A DNA stretch of 64,000 nt from Deferribacter thermophilus (GTDB lineage Bacteria > Chrysiogenota > Deferribacteres > Deferribacterales > Deferribacteraceae), in NCBI RefSeq assembly GCF_049472675.1, contig NZ_JAPNXM010000001.1, forward strand, positions 322,289 through 386,288, read 5' to 3'. A program made the translations under genes and the position numbers. Below, in pieces: positions 1-8,690 of this stretch; positions within the stretch are counted from its first letter, which is position 1; every line of letters starts with the position of its first letter. The notes beneath the pieces were generated by a model. That model was not told where the DNA came from and searched no databases. It saw only the letters and a list, made by a program, of their open reading frames with translations.

Positions 1-1
1 G

Positions 2-250
2 TATGAAAAACTAAAAGAGAAATATGGTTTTGATGATAGTGAAGCTGCTTATATAGGTGATGATTTAAATGATTTAAGCCTTTTAAAGAGAGTTAGTTTT
101 TCAGCAACGGTTAATGATGCTCCAGATTATATTAAAAATGAGGTAGATTATATTGCGCCTGTAGCAGGTGGAAGGGGGGCTGTAAGATATTTTATTGAGG
201 AAATTATTAAGAGAAATAGACAGTGGCAAGAAGTTTTAAAATTATATTAA
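2..250 (+). CDS. kdsC: 3-deoxy-D-manno-octulosonate 8-phosphate phosphatase, C-terminal part
   Basis: This is the 3' end of a gene whose start lies before the window. KdsC removes the phosphate from KDO-8-phosphate in the cytoplasm, a step in making the KDO sugar of lipopolysaccharide. The visible 82 residues hold the HAD-family motif GDDLNDL, where the acidic residues bind Mg2+, and the family's conserved C-terminal stretch with GGRGAVR. The stop lies 28 bases inside the next gene, lptC. This kdsC-lptC-lptA-lptB order is common in Gram-negative bacteria and supports the call. It could in principle be the phosphatase half of a fused enzyme, but nothing visible suggests that. Confidence 0.9.
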   Translation, partial: YEKLKEKYGFDDSEAAYIGDDLNDLSLLKRVSFSATVNDAPDYIKNEVDYIAPVAGGRGAVRYFIEEIIKRNRQWQEVLKLY

Positions 251-771
251 TATTTATTTTTGTTCTCTTTCTTTTAGTACTTTTGATTAATTCTTATTTT
301 AAAAGTAAAATAAAATTTAATGATTTAAATATTAAAAAAGATATTATAAGTGTGCAAAATTTTGAGCTATCTAAAAGATTTTCTGAAGGTGAATATTACA
401 AACTTACTGCTGATGAAGCAATTTATAGTAAAAATAACAAATTAGTTAACCTAAAAAATTGCAAATTAATCTATCATAAAGAAAGTAACGATATAATTTT
501 AAATGCTAATAGTTGTGAATATGTTCTTGATAAAAAGCTGCTTGTAAGAGGAGATATTAATGTTTTGTTCAATGGTTATACTTTATTTACTAAGGATAAA
601 GATGCTATAGGGGAATATTCGTTAGAAAGTAAAACTTTAAAATTGGAAGGAAATATTGTAATAAAAGATAAATTCAATTATATTACGGCGAAAAGATTAA
701 AATACTATTATGATAAAAATTTATTGTTATTCAAAGATAATGTAGAGGTTAATTATGAAATTAGTTTTTAG
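223..771 (+). CDS. lptC: LPS export protein LptC
   Basis: LptC is a bitopic inner-membrane protein. It takes lipopolysaccharide from the LptBFG transporter and hands it to LptA in the periplasm. The 182-residue product has one N-terminal membrane helix (about residues 5-23) followed by a beta-rich periplasmic domain with the repeated strand pattern of the OstA/LptC fold. The start is a GTG inside the end of kdsC; no ATG in this frame would keep the membrane anchor. The 3' end overlaps lptA by 17 bases. Sequence identity in this family is low, so the call rests on topology, length and the neighbours kdsC, lptA and lptB. Confidence 0.85.
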   Translation: MARSFKIILIFIFVLFLLVLLINSYFKSKIKFNDLNIKKDIISVQNFELSKRFSEGEYYKLTADEAIYSKNNKLVNLKNCKLIYHKESNDIILNANSCEYVLDKKLLVRGDINVLFNGYTLFTKDKDAIGEYSLESKTLKLEGNIVIKDKFNYITAKRLKYYYDKNLLLFKDNVEVNYEISF

Positions 772-1213
772 ATTTATATCTATTTTTTTATTATTTAGTT
801 GTTTAGGGTTTGCTGAAAATAGAGTTCAGATAACTTCAAATGAGCTTACTTATGATGTAAATAAAAGAATATCGATCTTCAAAGGTGATGTTGATGCTAT
901 TTATGATAATTCCACTATTAAAAGTGATTTAATGTATGTGTATTTAGATGATTTGAATAAGCCAAGTAAGATAGTTTGTAAAGGGAATGTAAAAATTATA
1001 AAAGATAATATGACTGCTTTGGCAGATAATGCAGTTTTTGATATAAAAGAGGACATTTTAGTATTGGAAGGGGATGTCAAAATTTGGCAAAATAAAAATT
1101 ACTTGGAAGGTGATAAAGTCACTTATTATAATAAAGAGAAAAGGGTTGAAGTTAAGAATAATGATAAGGGGAAAGTAAAAATTATTTTTATCCCAGAAAA
1201 TAATCAGAATTAG
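755..1213 (+). CDS. lptA: LPS transport periplasmic protein LptA
   Basis: LptA forms the periplasmic bridge that carries LPS from the inner to the outer membrane. The 152-residue product begins with a signal peptide (about residues 1-20, cut near the GFA sequence). Short repeated beta motifs of the OstA type follow, for example ITSNELTYD, FKGDVDAIY and LEGDVKIW. These stack into the jelly-roll that binds lipid A chains. It overlaps lptC and lies 7 bases before lptB, so translation is probably coupled. Length and motif pattern are normal for the family. Confidence 0.9.
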   Translation: MKLVFRFISIFLLFSCLGFAENRVQITSNELTYDVNKRISIFKGDVDAIYDNSTIKSDLMYVYLDDLNKPSKIVCKGNVKIIKDNMTALADNAVFDIKEDILVLEGDVKIWQNKNYLEGDKVTYYNKEKRVEVKNNDKGKVKIIFIPENNQN

Positions 1214-1220
1214 AGTAAAT

Positions 1221-1937
1221 ATGTTAGAAGTTTTGAATTTAAAGAAGCGATATAAGAAAAGATTTGTGGTCGATGGAGTTAGTCTTCATTTATCTAAAGG
1301 TGAAGTAGTTGGGTTGTTAGGACCAAATGGAGCTGGCAAAACCACAACATTTTATATGATAGTTGGTATTATCAGGGCTGATGAAGGTGTAATTCGTTTT
1401 AATGAAGAGGATATAACTGATTTACCAATTTATAAAAGAGCATCGTTGGGTATCGGTTATTTACCTCAGGAGATTTCTGTATTTCGTAACTTGACTGTGT
1501 ATGAAAATATTTATGCTGCAATGGAGTTTAAATTTAAAGATAAAAAGCTAATAGAAGAGAGAACAGAGAGATTAATAGATGAGTTTGGTTTACAACATGT
1601 TAGAGATACAATCGGATATGCTTTAAGTGGTGGTGAAAAAAGGAGAGTTGAAATTGCTCGTTGTTTATCGATAGAGCCAGAAATTATCTTACTGGATGAA
1701 CCTTTTGCTGGGATTGATCCTATTTCTGTTCAAGAGATACAAAAAATGATTGCTAAATTAAAAGAAATGAATATTGGTATTTTGATTACTGATCACAATG
1801 TAAGAGAAACTTTACAGATTACTGATAGGGCTTATATTATGTATGAAGGGAAGATATTAACACATGGTGATCCAGATACAATTATTAAAGATGATAAAGT
1901 CAGAAAGACTTATTTGGGTGAAGGGTATTCAATATAG
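1221..1937 (+). CDS. lptB: LPS export ABC transporter ATPase LptB
   Basis: LptB is the cytoplasmic ATPase that powers extraction of LPS from the inner membrane with LptF and LptG. The 238-residue protein has a Walker A motif GPNGAGKT (about residues 34-41), a Q-loop (GYLPQE), the signature ALSGGEKRR, Walker B ILLDEPFAG and the switch histidine in ITDHN. The sequence GIGYLPQEISVFRNLTV is typical of LptB rather than of amino-acid importers. The gene ends directly against rpoN (stop 1935-1937, next start 1938). That lptB-rpoN adjacency is classical in proteobacteria and relatives. Confidence 0.96.
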   Translation: MLEVLNLKKRYKKRFVVDGVSLHLSKGEVVGLLGPNGAGKTTTFYMIVGIIRADEGVIRFNEEDITDLPIYKRASLGIGYLPQEISVFRNLTVYENIYAAMEFKFKDKKLIEERTERLIDEFGLQHVRDTIGYALSGGEKRRVEIARCLSIEPEIILLDEPFAGIDPISVQEIQKMIAKLKEMNIGILITDHNVRETLQITDRAYIMYEGKILTHGDPDTIIKDDKVRKTYLGEGYSI

Positions 1938-3329
1938 ATGAATAAAATAGATATAACATTAAAAACAAAATTATCTCAAAAGTTATTAATTACCCCTCAA
2001 ATGAAACAATCTTTGAATATACTACAATTACCAATCATGGAGCTAAATCAGGAGTTGAACACAATTTTAGAGAATAATCCTGTTTTAGAAGAGGTAAATG
2101 TAAAAGAGGATATGGATAATTATAATGATACAGAGATAGATAACTATATAAAAGAATTACAAAAAGTAGAGTGGGAATCATTTTTTAATGAAGATGATTA
2201 TAAAATATATATAGCTGATGATAGTGAAGATATTAATTTTGAAAAATTTGTTAGTAAAAAGCCAGATTTGTATAGTCATTTACTCTTTCAGCTTAAAATT
2301 TCAGGATTGAAAGATGATGAATACAGAATTGGGGAATTTATTATTGGTAATCTAACAGAGAATGGTTATTTTAGATTGGATATAGATGAAGCATCTGAAA
2401 ATTTAGGGGTTGATAAAGATAAGTTTTTAAAAGTATTGAAGAAAGTCCAAGAATTTGAGCCATCCGGCATAGCTGCAAGGGATTTAAAGGAATGTTTGCT
2501 TATTCAACTTAAAGATTTTGAAATATTAGAAATTGATTTTTATTTTATTACTCGCTTGTTAGAAGATTTTGAGTTAGAATTAATCGAGGGAAAATATGAT
2601 AAAATCATAGATAAGCTTGATATTGATGAGGATTATTTAAAATTTTTATTAAGTATTGTTAGAAAATTAGATCCTAAGCCTGGGTTGAAATTTTCAGAAA
2701 ATACTCAATATATAATTCCTGATGTGTATGTATATAAGACAAGAGATGGTCTAGAGGTTAAGTTAAATGAAGAGCATACACCATCAATTAAATTAAACAG
2801 TTATTATCTTAAGATATTAAAAAGTAATTCATTGGATGAAAAGACAAAGTCGTATATTGAGGATAAAATAAAGAATGCATTATGGGTTATCAAAAGCTTA
2901 AATCAGAGAAAGAAAGCCATTTTAAAAGTTGCGGAATTTATAGTGAACCATCAGAAAGATTTCTTTTTAAATGGGGATACAAAGTTAAAACCTTTAAAAT
3001 TAAAAGAAGTGTCTGATGCTACTGGTCTTCATGAATCTACTGTCAGTAGGGTAACATCCAATAAATATTTAGCTTGTGAGTATGGGGTTTTTGAAATAAA
3101 GACTTTTTTTGTAAAAGGGATTGAAACAGGTGAGGGAACTATTAGTATTGAAGAGATTAAAAATCAAATTAAAGAAATTATAGACAATGAAGATAAAAAG
3201 AAGCCGTTAAGTGATGAAAAAATTGTGGAAATTTTATCAAAAAAAGGTATAAAAGTTGCTAGAAGAACTGTTGCAAAATATAGAGATGAATTAGGTATAC
3301 CATCATCTAGTAAAAGAAAAAATAAATAG
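1938..3329 (+). CDS. rpoN: RNA polymerase sigma-54 factor
   Basis: RpoN directs RNA polymerase to -24/-12 promoters and needs AAA+ activators for melting. The 463-residue product has the three expected parts. Region I is glutamine- and leucine-rich at the N-terminus (TPQMKQSLNILQLPIMEL). An acidic region II follows, then the core-binding and DNA-binding part. The latter contains the helix-turn-helix (LKEVSDATGLHESTVSRVT) and ends in the RpoN box, here ARRTVAKYRD near residues 448-457. The start codon is the ATG directly after the lptB stop. Length is normal. Nothing here shows which regulons it serves. Confidence 0.97.
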   Translation: MNKIDITLKTKLSQKLLITPQMKQSLNILQLPIMELNQELNTILENNPVLEEVNVKEDMDNYNDTEIDNYIKELQKVEWESFFNEDDYKIYIADDSEDINFEKFVSKKPDLYSHLLFQLKISGLKDDEYRIGEFIIGNLTENGYFRLDIDEASENLGVDKDKFLKVLKKVQEFEPSGIAARDLKECLLIQLKDFEILEIDFYFITRLLEDFELELIEGKYDKIIDKLDIDEDYLKFLLSIVRKLDPKPGLKFSENTQYIIPDVYVYKTRDGLEVKLNEEHTPSIKLNSYYLKILKSNSLDEKTKSYIEDKIKNALWVIKSLNQRKKAILKVAEFIVNHQKDFFLNGDTKLKPLKLKEVSDATGLHESTVSRVTSNKYLACEYGVFEIKTFFVKGIETGEGTISIEEIKNQIKEIIDNEDKKKPLSDEKIVEILSKKGIKVARRTVAKYRDELGIPSSSKRKNK

Positions 3330-3337
3330 GAGGTCTT

Positions 3338-3868
3338 ATGAATATTCAAATTACTGCAAGAAATCTTGAGTTGACTGATGCAATTAGGAGTTATGTAGAA
3401 AAAAAAGTATCAAAAATAAAAAGGTATTTTGATCAGATTATAGATGTTCATGTTTTATTAGAAATTCAAAAAAATGTTCATATCGCTGAAATATTAGTAG
3501 ATGCTAAAGGGGTGTTTTTAAAAGGGCTTGAAAAGTCTGAAGATTTATATGCATCAATTGATCTTGCTGTAGATAAAATTGAAAAGCAGCTTGTTAAATA
3601 TAAAGAAAAGCTTAAAAATAAGAAATTTATGGAATCAACACCTGATACATCGCTTAGATTAAATGTTATTGATTCAGAGTCTATCGATTCAAATCCAAAA
3701 ACTATTATTAGTAAACAGATACCTGCAAAACCTATGACTATTGACGAAGCTGTTATGCAGATGGAACTATTAAATAAAAACTTTTTTGTTTTTAGAAATG
3801 CTGATACAGGTGAAGTAAATGTTGTTTATCAAAGGGATGATGGTAATATAGGTTTAATAGAACCATAA
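3338..3868 (+). CDS. hpf: Ribosome hibernation promoting factor, long form
   Basis: HPF binds idle ribosomes in stationary phase. The long form has an extra C-terminal domain that joins two 70S particles into a 100S dimer. The 176-residue product has the S30AE domain (about residues 1-100, starting MNIQITARNLELTDAI). A linker follows, and then the long-HPF C-terminal domain (about 120-176: KPMTIDEAVMQMELL, FFVFRNADTGEVNVVYQRDDGNIGLIEP). A strong AGGAGG ribosome binding site lies just before the ATG. Position between rpoN and ptsN matches many bacteria. In enteric bacteria the corresponding gene is the short form, so the long form here is a real difference. Confidence 0.95.
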   Translation: MNIQITARNLELTDAIRSYVEKKVSKIKRYFDQIIDVHVLLEIQKNVHIAEILVDAKGVFLKGLEKSEDLYASIDLAVDKIEKQLVKYKEKLKNKKFMESTPDTSLRLNVIDSESIDSNPKTIISKQIPAKPMTIDEAVMQMELLNKNFFVFRNADTGEVNVVYQRDDGNIGLIEP

Positions 3869-3879
3869 TAGGTAGTAAA

Positions 3880-4341
3880 ATGAAAATATATGATTATATC
3901 GATGAAAAAAATATTATTTTTATTGATAAAAATTATAATAAGGATGAACTTTTAAAATTTTTTGCTAAAAAATTTAAAGAGCTTTATTCAGAGTTAGATG
4001 AAGAAGAAATTTATAAAGCCTTATATGAAAGGGAAATATTAAGTTCTACAGCAGTGGGGGAAGAAGTTGCTATCCCCCATGCTAAAATAAATAACTTAGA
4101 TGATTTAAAAATCTTAATTGCTTTATCTGATAATGGATTGGATTTTGATGCAGTAGATGATTTACCCGTTAGACTATTTTTTGTAGTTATTGCTCCTTCA
4201 AGTAAGATGCAGTTACATTTGAAAGCTCTTGCAAGAATTTCAAGATTAATAAAAATGACCGATTTTAAAGAGAAAGTTTTGAAATGTAATAATCCGTCTG
4301 ATGCTTTAGAAGTTTTAAAAGAAGAGGAAGATAAATTGTAA
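3880..4341 (+). CDS. ptsN: PTS IIA-like nitrogen regulatory protein
   Basis: PtsN (EIIA-Ntr) accepts phosphate on a histidine and works as a regulator rather than a sugar carrier. The 153-residue product has the fructose/mannitol EIIA fold, with the acceptor histidine at about residue 67 in the conserved VGEEVAIPHAK motif. Length is normal for a single-domain EIIA-Ntr. The gene ends with an overlap on hprK (shared TAATG). Downstream genes encode HPr and EI, so this EIIA probably sits at the end of a phosphorelay fed by those two. It could instead be a fructose-class EIIA, but no matching EIIB or EIIC is present. Confidence 0.92.
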   Translation: MKIYDYIDEKNIIFIDKNYNKDELLKFFAKKFKELYSELDEEEIYKALYEREILSSTAVGEEVAIPHAKINNLDDLKILIALSDNGLDFDAVDDLPVRLFFVVIAPSSKMQLHLKALARISRLIKMTDFKEKVLKCNNPSDALEVLKEEEDKL

Positions 4342-5318
4342 TGAGTTCTATACCAGTTTCTGAGCTACTTGCTCCTGAGGCTGAAAATCTAAAATTAAAA
4401 CTAATTTATGGTAAAAGAAAAGTATTTGAAAAATTTATTGATAATCACCGCATACAAAAACCTGGCCTTGCATTAGCAGGATTTACCGATCATATCCACA
4501 AAGGAAGAGTACAGATTTTAGGAAATACAGAAATTTCCTATTTAAATGCTTTAGATGAAAAGAAGAAATATGATGCAATAACTGGCTTATGTAAAAAGGA
4601 TATTTCATGTATAGTAGTTACTAAAAATCAACATATTCCAAAAGTAGTAATTGATGCATGCAAAGAGTACGGTATCCCTTTATTTAAAACTCCATTAAAA
4701 AGCTCAATTGCGATAAATGAAATATCTTCATATTTAGAGGAAAAGTTAGCACCCACTACGAATATGCACGGAGTACTGGTAGATGTTCATGGTGTTGGGG
4801 TGCTTATTCTTGGTAGAAGTGGTATTGGAAAAAGTGAGTGTGCATTGGAGTTGGTTAAAAGAGGCCATAGGCTTGTAGCCGATGATGTAGTCATAATAAA
4901 GAAAAAACAAGATTTTCTTGTAGGGTTTGGTGATGATTTGTTAGTTAATCATTTAGAAGTTAGAGGGTTAGGTATTTTAAATATCAAAGAGATGTATGGT
5001 ATTGGTGCAATAAGGCTTAGGAAAAGGGTTGAGTTAGTTGTTAATCTTATAGATTGGAATAAAGATGGTGATTATGACAGGTTAGGTATTGATAAAAAAG
5101 TTTTTACTATTTTAGATGTGGATCTACCTCTTGTAAATATTCCTGTTTCTCCAGGAAGAAATATTGCTATCATTATAGAGGCTGCAGCTAAAAATCATTT
5201 GTTAAAATTAATGGGCTTTGATGCTGCAGTAGAATTTAATAATAAGCTAAATAAAGTTTTAGAGGCAAAAAAAGAGGCTTTACTAAAAAATATTTTCCTT
5301 AAAAAAGGGGTTGAATGA
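4341..5318 (+). CDS. hprK: HPr kinase/phosphorylase
   Basis: HprK phosphorylates and dephosphorylates a serine of HPr in response to ATP, phosphate and sugar phosphates. The 325-residue product has the N-terminal regulatory domain (about 1-130) and the kinase domain with P-loop GRSGIGKSE (about 157-165). The signature VEVRGLGILN is present here as LEVRGLGILNIK, followed by the strand with IPVSPGRNIA. The ATG overlaps the ptsN stop, and the end overlaps rapZ by 4 bases. The HPr gene 3 kb downstream keeps the target serine, so the kinase has a local substrate. HprK outside Firmicutes usually accompanies regulatory PTS sets like this one. Confidence 0.96.
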   Translation: MSSIPVSELLAPEAENLKLKLIYGKRKVFEKFIDNHRIQKPGLALAGFTDHIHKGRVQILGNTEISYLNALDEKKKYDAITGLCKKDISCIVVTKNQHIPKVVIDACKEYGIPLFKTPLKSSIAINEISSYLEEKLAPTTNMHGVLVDVHGVGVLILGRSGIGKSECALELVKRGHRLVADDVVIIKKKQDFLVGFGDDLLVNHLEVRGLGILNIKEMYGIGAIRLRKRVELVVNLIDWNKDGDYDRLGIDKKVFTILDVDLPLVNIPVSPGRNIAIIIEAAAKNHLLKLMGFDAAVEFNNKLNKVLEAKKEALLKNIFLKKGVE

Positions 5319-6169
5319 ATAGAGATTATTCTGTTGTTATTATTACTGGTTTGTCTGGAGCTGGTAAATCTACAGCGGCAAAGGCTTTAGAAGATCTAGG
5401 ATTTTACACAATAGATAATTTACCTATATTTTTGGGTGAAAAGTTTTTTCAGTTTGCTTTCGATTTTAATGTTGAAATACCAAAAGTTGCTTTAGTAATA
5501 GATGTTAGAAATAAAGATTTTAATAATGCGTTTAGTTTTATCAAAGGTTTGAAAGATAATTATAATGCTCAAATTCTATTTTTGGAAGCAGATAATGAGG
5601 TAATATTAAATCGCTTTAAAGAAACAAGGAGAAAACACCCTTTAGGGGATGATTTGTTATTTGCTATTGATAAAGAAAAGGAATTATTAAATAAGATTAA
5701 AGATTTGGCAGATATTGTGATAGACACTAGTAAATTAAATATAAATGAACTTTCTAATAAAATATATGATATTTTTTCAAAATTTTTTGAAACAAACTTT
5801 ACAGTTATAATTCAATCTTTTGGCTTTAAATATGGGATACCATCTGAATCAGATTTGGTTTTTGATGTTAGATTTTTAAAAAATCCACATTATAATGATG
5901 AACTTAGACCATTAACAGGTCGGGATGAAAAAGTCAAAGATTTTGTATTTAAGGATAAAAGAGCTAAAAAATTTCTTGTTAAGTTAAAGTCTTTATTGAA
6001 CTTTTTGATACCTAATTATATTAAAGAAGGTAAGAAGTTTTTGACAATTTCAATTGGATGTACTGGAGGTAAACACCGTTCTGTTGTTATTGCGGAATTT
6101 ATATATGAATATATTAAAGATAAGACTGACATAAATGTTAAATTAAAACACAGAGATATGGAAAGGTGA
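5315..6169 (+). CDS. rapZ: RNase adapter / nucleotide-binding protein RapZ
   Basis: RapZ (YvcJ) binds nucleotides and, in E. coli, delivers the small RNA GlmZ to RNase E to control glucosamine-6-phosphate synthase. The 284-residue product has an N-terminal P-loop GLSGAGKST (about 12-20) and the family motif TIDNLP. The C-terminal domain carries the conserved FGFKYG, DVRFLKNPH and GCTGGKHRSV. The start overlaps hprK by 4 bases, so the two are probably translationally coupled. Whether the small-RNA role applies in this organism cannot be told from the sequence; only family membership is clear. Confidence 0.93.
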   Translation: MNRDYSVVIITGLSGAGKSTAAKALEDLGFYTIDNLPIFLGEKFFQFAFDFNVEIPKVALVIDVRNKDFNNAFSFIKGLKDNYNAQILFLEADNEVILNRFKETRRKHPLGDDLLFAIDKEKELLNKIKDLADIVIDTSKLNINELSNKIYDIFSKFFETNFTVIIQSFGFKYGIPSESDLVFDVRFLKNPHYNDELRPLTGRDEKVKDFVFKDKRAKKFLVKLKSLLNFLIPNYIKEGKKFLTISIGCTGGKHRSVVIAEFIYEYIKDKTDINVKLKHRDMER

Positions 6170-6173
6170 TAAG

Positions 6174-6572
6174 ATGATTGGAGTTGTTTTATTAACACAT
6201 GGTTCTTTAGGACTGGCTTTACTAAAAACAGCAGAAATGATATTGGGTAAAAAGGATCGGGTTGAGATCTTGCCAGTTCAAAGTGGTTCTTCTTTAAATG
6301 ATATAGCTGAAGTTTTAGAGGAATATATTATAAAATATAAAGATTCTGGACTTTTAATTCTTACTGATATGTTTGGTGGTAGTCCTACAAATATTGCTAT
6401 GGCTTATATGAATGAAGATAAAGTGGATGTAGTTACTGGTGTTAACTTACCTATGTTAATCAAAGTGTTAACGTTAAGGGAAGAAGTAAACGATGTGACG
6501 GAGATTGCAAAAAAAGTTGTAGAAAGAGGCAAAGATAGTATAAAAAGACCTGGTGATTTATTAAATGGGTAA
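6174..6572 (+). CDS. PTS mannose-family EIIA component
   Basis: This is a cytoplasmic phosphocarrier of the mannose-type phosphotransferase family. The 132-residue single-domain protein starts MIGVVLLTHGSLG, and His9 is the expected acceptor of phosphate from HPr. The family motif DMFGGSPTNIA is present near residues 64-74. It lies 4 bases after rapZ and overlaps the EIIB gene by 8 bases. Separate EIIA and EIIB proteins, rather than the fused EIIAB of ManX, are usual in deltaproteobacteria and relatives. The transported sugar cannot be read from the sequence. Confidence 0.92.
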   Translation: MIGVVLLTHGSLGLALLKTAEMILGKKDRVEILPVQSGSSLNDIAEVLEEYIIKYKDSGLLILTDMFGGSPTNIAMAYMNEDKVDVVTGVNLPMLIKVLTLREEVNDVTEIAKKVVERGKDSIKRPGDLLNG

Positions 6573-7044
6573 AAGAGTTATTTTTAGAGTTGATGATAGA
6601 TTAATTCATGGGCAAGTTATAGAGGGCTGGATTAAATATTATAAAATACCAAGTGTTATAATTGTTAGTGATATTATAGCAAAAGATACTCTCAAAAAAA
6701 CAATATATTCTAGTATAACTCCAGAAAATGTTAGTTTAGAATTTATGAACCTTGAGGGATTTAAGAAAAAATTTAATTTTAAAAATATAAAGAAATCCTT
6801 ACTTGTTTTGTTTGAAGATGTACAATCTTTGTACAATGTTAAGGAACTATTAAATGATGATATTTATATAAATATTGGGTGTGTTGCTAATAGAAAGCAT
6901 AAAATAGAGGTTAGTGATACTGTTTTTCTAACTAAAGACGAAATTAGAATGCTATGTGAATTACGAAAAAATTATATGATATATATAAAAAAATTACCTT
7001 GGGAAACAAGTGTTGATATTTTGAACTTTGATGAGATTGTATGA
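6565..7044 (+). CDS. PTS mannose-family EIIB component
   Basis: EIIB takes phosphate from EIIA and passes it to the sugar bound by EIIC/EIID. The 159-residue product has the conserved N-terminal motif VDDRLIHGQV with the phospho-acceptor His15. Later it holds the hydrophobic strand pattern of the mannose/sorbose EIIB fold. It overlaps EIIA at the start and EIIC by 4 bases (ATGA) at the end. The active histidine is intact, so the protein looks functional. Confidence 0.92.
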   Translation: MGKRVIFRVDDRLIHGQVIEGWIKYYKIPSVIIVSDIIAKDTLKKTIYSSITPENVSLEFMNLEGFKKKFNFKNIKKSLLVLFEDVQSLYNVKELLNDDIYINIGCVANRKHKIEVSDTVFLTKDEIRMLCELRKNYMIYIKKLPWETSVDILNFDEIV

Positions 7045-7706
7045 TTAAGTATTTGATAATATTTCTTTTATCAGGTTTGATTTCGGTTGATAGGAATTCT
7101 GCATTAAATATTATGATATCAAGACCTATTTTTATATCAATGTTAATAGGGATAATGTTTGATAATTTTTATTTATTGTTACTTGTAGGGATATTATTTG
7201 AGTTAATAGGGTTAATAGATTTACCTGTGGGGACGCATATACCTAGAGATGATTCTTTTATGACTTATGTTACATGCTTGGTATTTTCTCATGTTAATGT
7301 AGATAATATTTTTAAGGTATTTTTACTTTTGTTACTGGTAGTTGTTTTTTCTTATCCTGCAACATTTACAGAGTCTATTGTTAGAAAATTAAATCAAGGT
7401 TTGTATTTGAAAAATAGATTGAAAGGTTATAGATTTCCCATAACTAAAGTTATTACTTGGGGGATAATGATTTCTTATTTTAGAGGTGTAATAGTATACA
7501 ACATTTTGTTTTTTTTACTATATTACATCTACATACAAGTTATTAATATTAAATTAAACTTTATATTTAATGAAAATATTACAGAATATTTGATACTACT
7601 TATATGTTTTGTTTCTGGTTATTTAATAAGATTTTTGAATTTAAAAAGTATAATTAAATATTTAGTATTTATATTTGGTGTAATGTCTGCTTGGTATTTG
7701 ATATGA
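7041..7706 (+). CDS. PTS mannose-family EIIC membrane component
   Basis: EIIC is a membrane subunit of mannose-family permeases and forms the sugar path with EIID. The 221-residue product is almost entirely hydrophobic, with about six membrane helices. It carries the family-like loop LIGLIDLPVGTHIPRDDSFMTY (about residues 57-78). It is somewhat shorter than the roughly 260 residues usual for ManY-type EIIC, mainly in the C-terminal half, and the C-terminal helices are divergent. Start and stop overlap its neighbours in ATGA fashion. The call depends on the A-B-C-D gene order as well as on this motif. Confidence 0.85.
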   Translation: MIKYLIIFLLSGLISVDRNSALNIMISRPIFISMLIGIMFDNFYLLLLVGILFELIGLIDLPVGTHIPRDDSFMTYVTCLVFSHVNVDNIFKVFLLLLLVVVFSYPATFTESIVRKLNQGLYLKNRLKGYRFPITKVITWGIMISYFRGVIVYNILFFLLYYIYIQVINIKLNFIFNENITEYLILLICFVSGYLIRFLNLKSIIKYLVFIFGVMSAWYLI

Positions 7707-8410
7707 AGTTGAAGAAAATAAAAAGATTATTGAAAAGTTTGTTATTGCAAGGGAATTGGAATTACGAGAATATGCAAGGTACAGGATTTGCTTTTATGCT
7801 GGATGAGATAAATAGGGAAGAATCATTTAATATCCCTGATAGTGTTATAAAAAGAGAGTTGACTTATTTTAATACACACCCATTTTTGTTGATGTTTGTT
7901 GTAGGCGTATGGTTTAGAGAATTTTTAGATAAAGGGGATCCTGATCAGTATAAGAAAATATATTCATCTGCTTTTGGAGCTCTTGGAGATAGTTTTTTTT
8001 GGCATGCTTTAAGACCTACATCTTTTGTTATTGCTGTTTTGTTTTCTTTTTACAACCCTTTTATAGCGTTAATTTTATATTTATTTTTCTTTAATTTTTT
8101 TCATTTTTATTTTCTTTATAATGGGTTTGATATAGGTTTTCAATACGGAAAAGAGACAATTAAGTGGTTTAATAAAATACTTTTTAATAGATGGTCAGAG
8201 TATTTTGATGCTATCACATCATTTCTTTTAGGATTTATATTAGTTATGATAATTCATAAAAACGGCTTTGATGGGAATATAAGTATATATGCTTCAGGCA
8301 TATCCTTGTTTTTGTTGGGCACATTTTTGGCAAAAAAGATTGATTTGATATACAGTTTTGTGGCTATTATGTTTTTTGTTTTCCTTTTCAAAGTTACTGT
8401 TGGGGTGTAG
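7703..8410 (+). CDS. PTS mannose-family EIID membrane component
   Basis: EIID is the second membrane subunit of the mannose-type permease. I start it at the ATG at 7703, which forms an ATGA overlap with the EIIC stop. A TTG further up at 7691 would add only four residues. The 235-residue product starts cytoplasmic and contains the EIID motifs QGNWNYENMQGTGFAFML and YFNTHPFL (about residues 16-60). It also has LGDSFFWHALRP and three to four C-terminal membrane helices. The length is slightly below the usual 270-280 residues. It ends 1 base before ptsH. Confidence 0.9.
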   Translation: MKLKKIKRLLKSLLLQGNWNYENMQGTGFAFMLDEINREESFNIPDSVIKRELTYFNTHPFLLMFVVGVWFREFLDKGDPDQYKKIYSSAFGALGDSFFWHALRPTSFVIAVLFSFYNPFIALILYLFFFNFFHFYFLYNGFDIGFQYGKETIKWFNKILFNRWSEYFDAITSFLLGFILVMIIHKNGFDGNISIYASGISLFLLGTFLAKKIDLIYSFVAIMFFVFLFKVTVGV

Positions 8411-8411
8411 T

Positions 8412-8690
8412 ATGGCTGGGAAAAAAGAGATTGAAGTGGAAATTGTGAATGAATTGGGGATGCATGCGAGAGCTGCTGCTGCATTTGTAAAAGAAGCTGG
8501 TAAATATATTTCTGATGTGTTTATAGAAAAAGATGGGATGGAAGTAAATGGTAAAAGTATTATGGGTATTTTAATGCTTGCAGCTCCAAAAGGTTCTAAA
8601 ATAAAAATAAAAGCGATAGGGGATGATGCAGATGATGCTTTAAATGCTTTAAGTAGCTTGGTAAAAAATAAATTTGGAGAAGATAAGTGA
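8412..8690 (+). CDS. ptsH: Phosphocarrier protein HPr
   Basis: HPr carries phosphate from EI to the EIIA proteins. I start it at ATG 8412. An upstream in-frame start at 8358 would add residues encoded inside the EIID gene that do not resemble HPr. The 92-residue product has the active-site motif GMHARAA with His18. The regulatory site is KSIMGILMLA with Ser49, the HprK target. Both sites are kept, so catalytic and regulatory modification are possible. The stop overlaps the GTG start of ptsI. Confidence 0.95.
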   Translation: MAGKKEIEVEIVNELGMHARAAAAFVKEAGKYISDVFIEKDGMEVNGKSIMGILMLAAPKGSKIKIKAIGDDADDALNALSSLVKNKFGEDK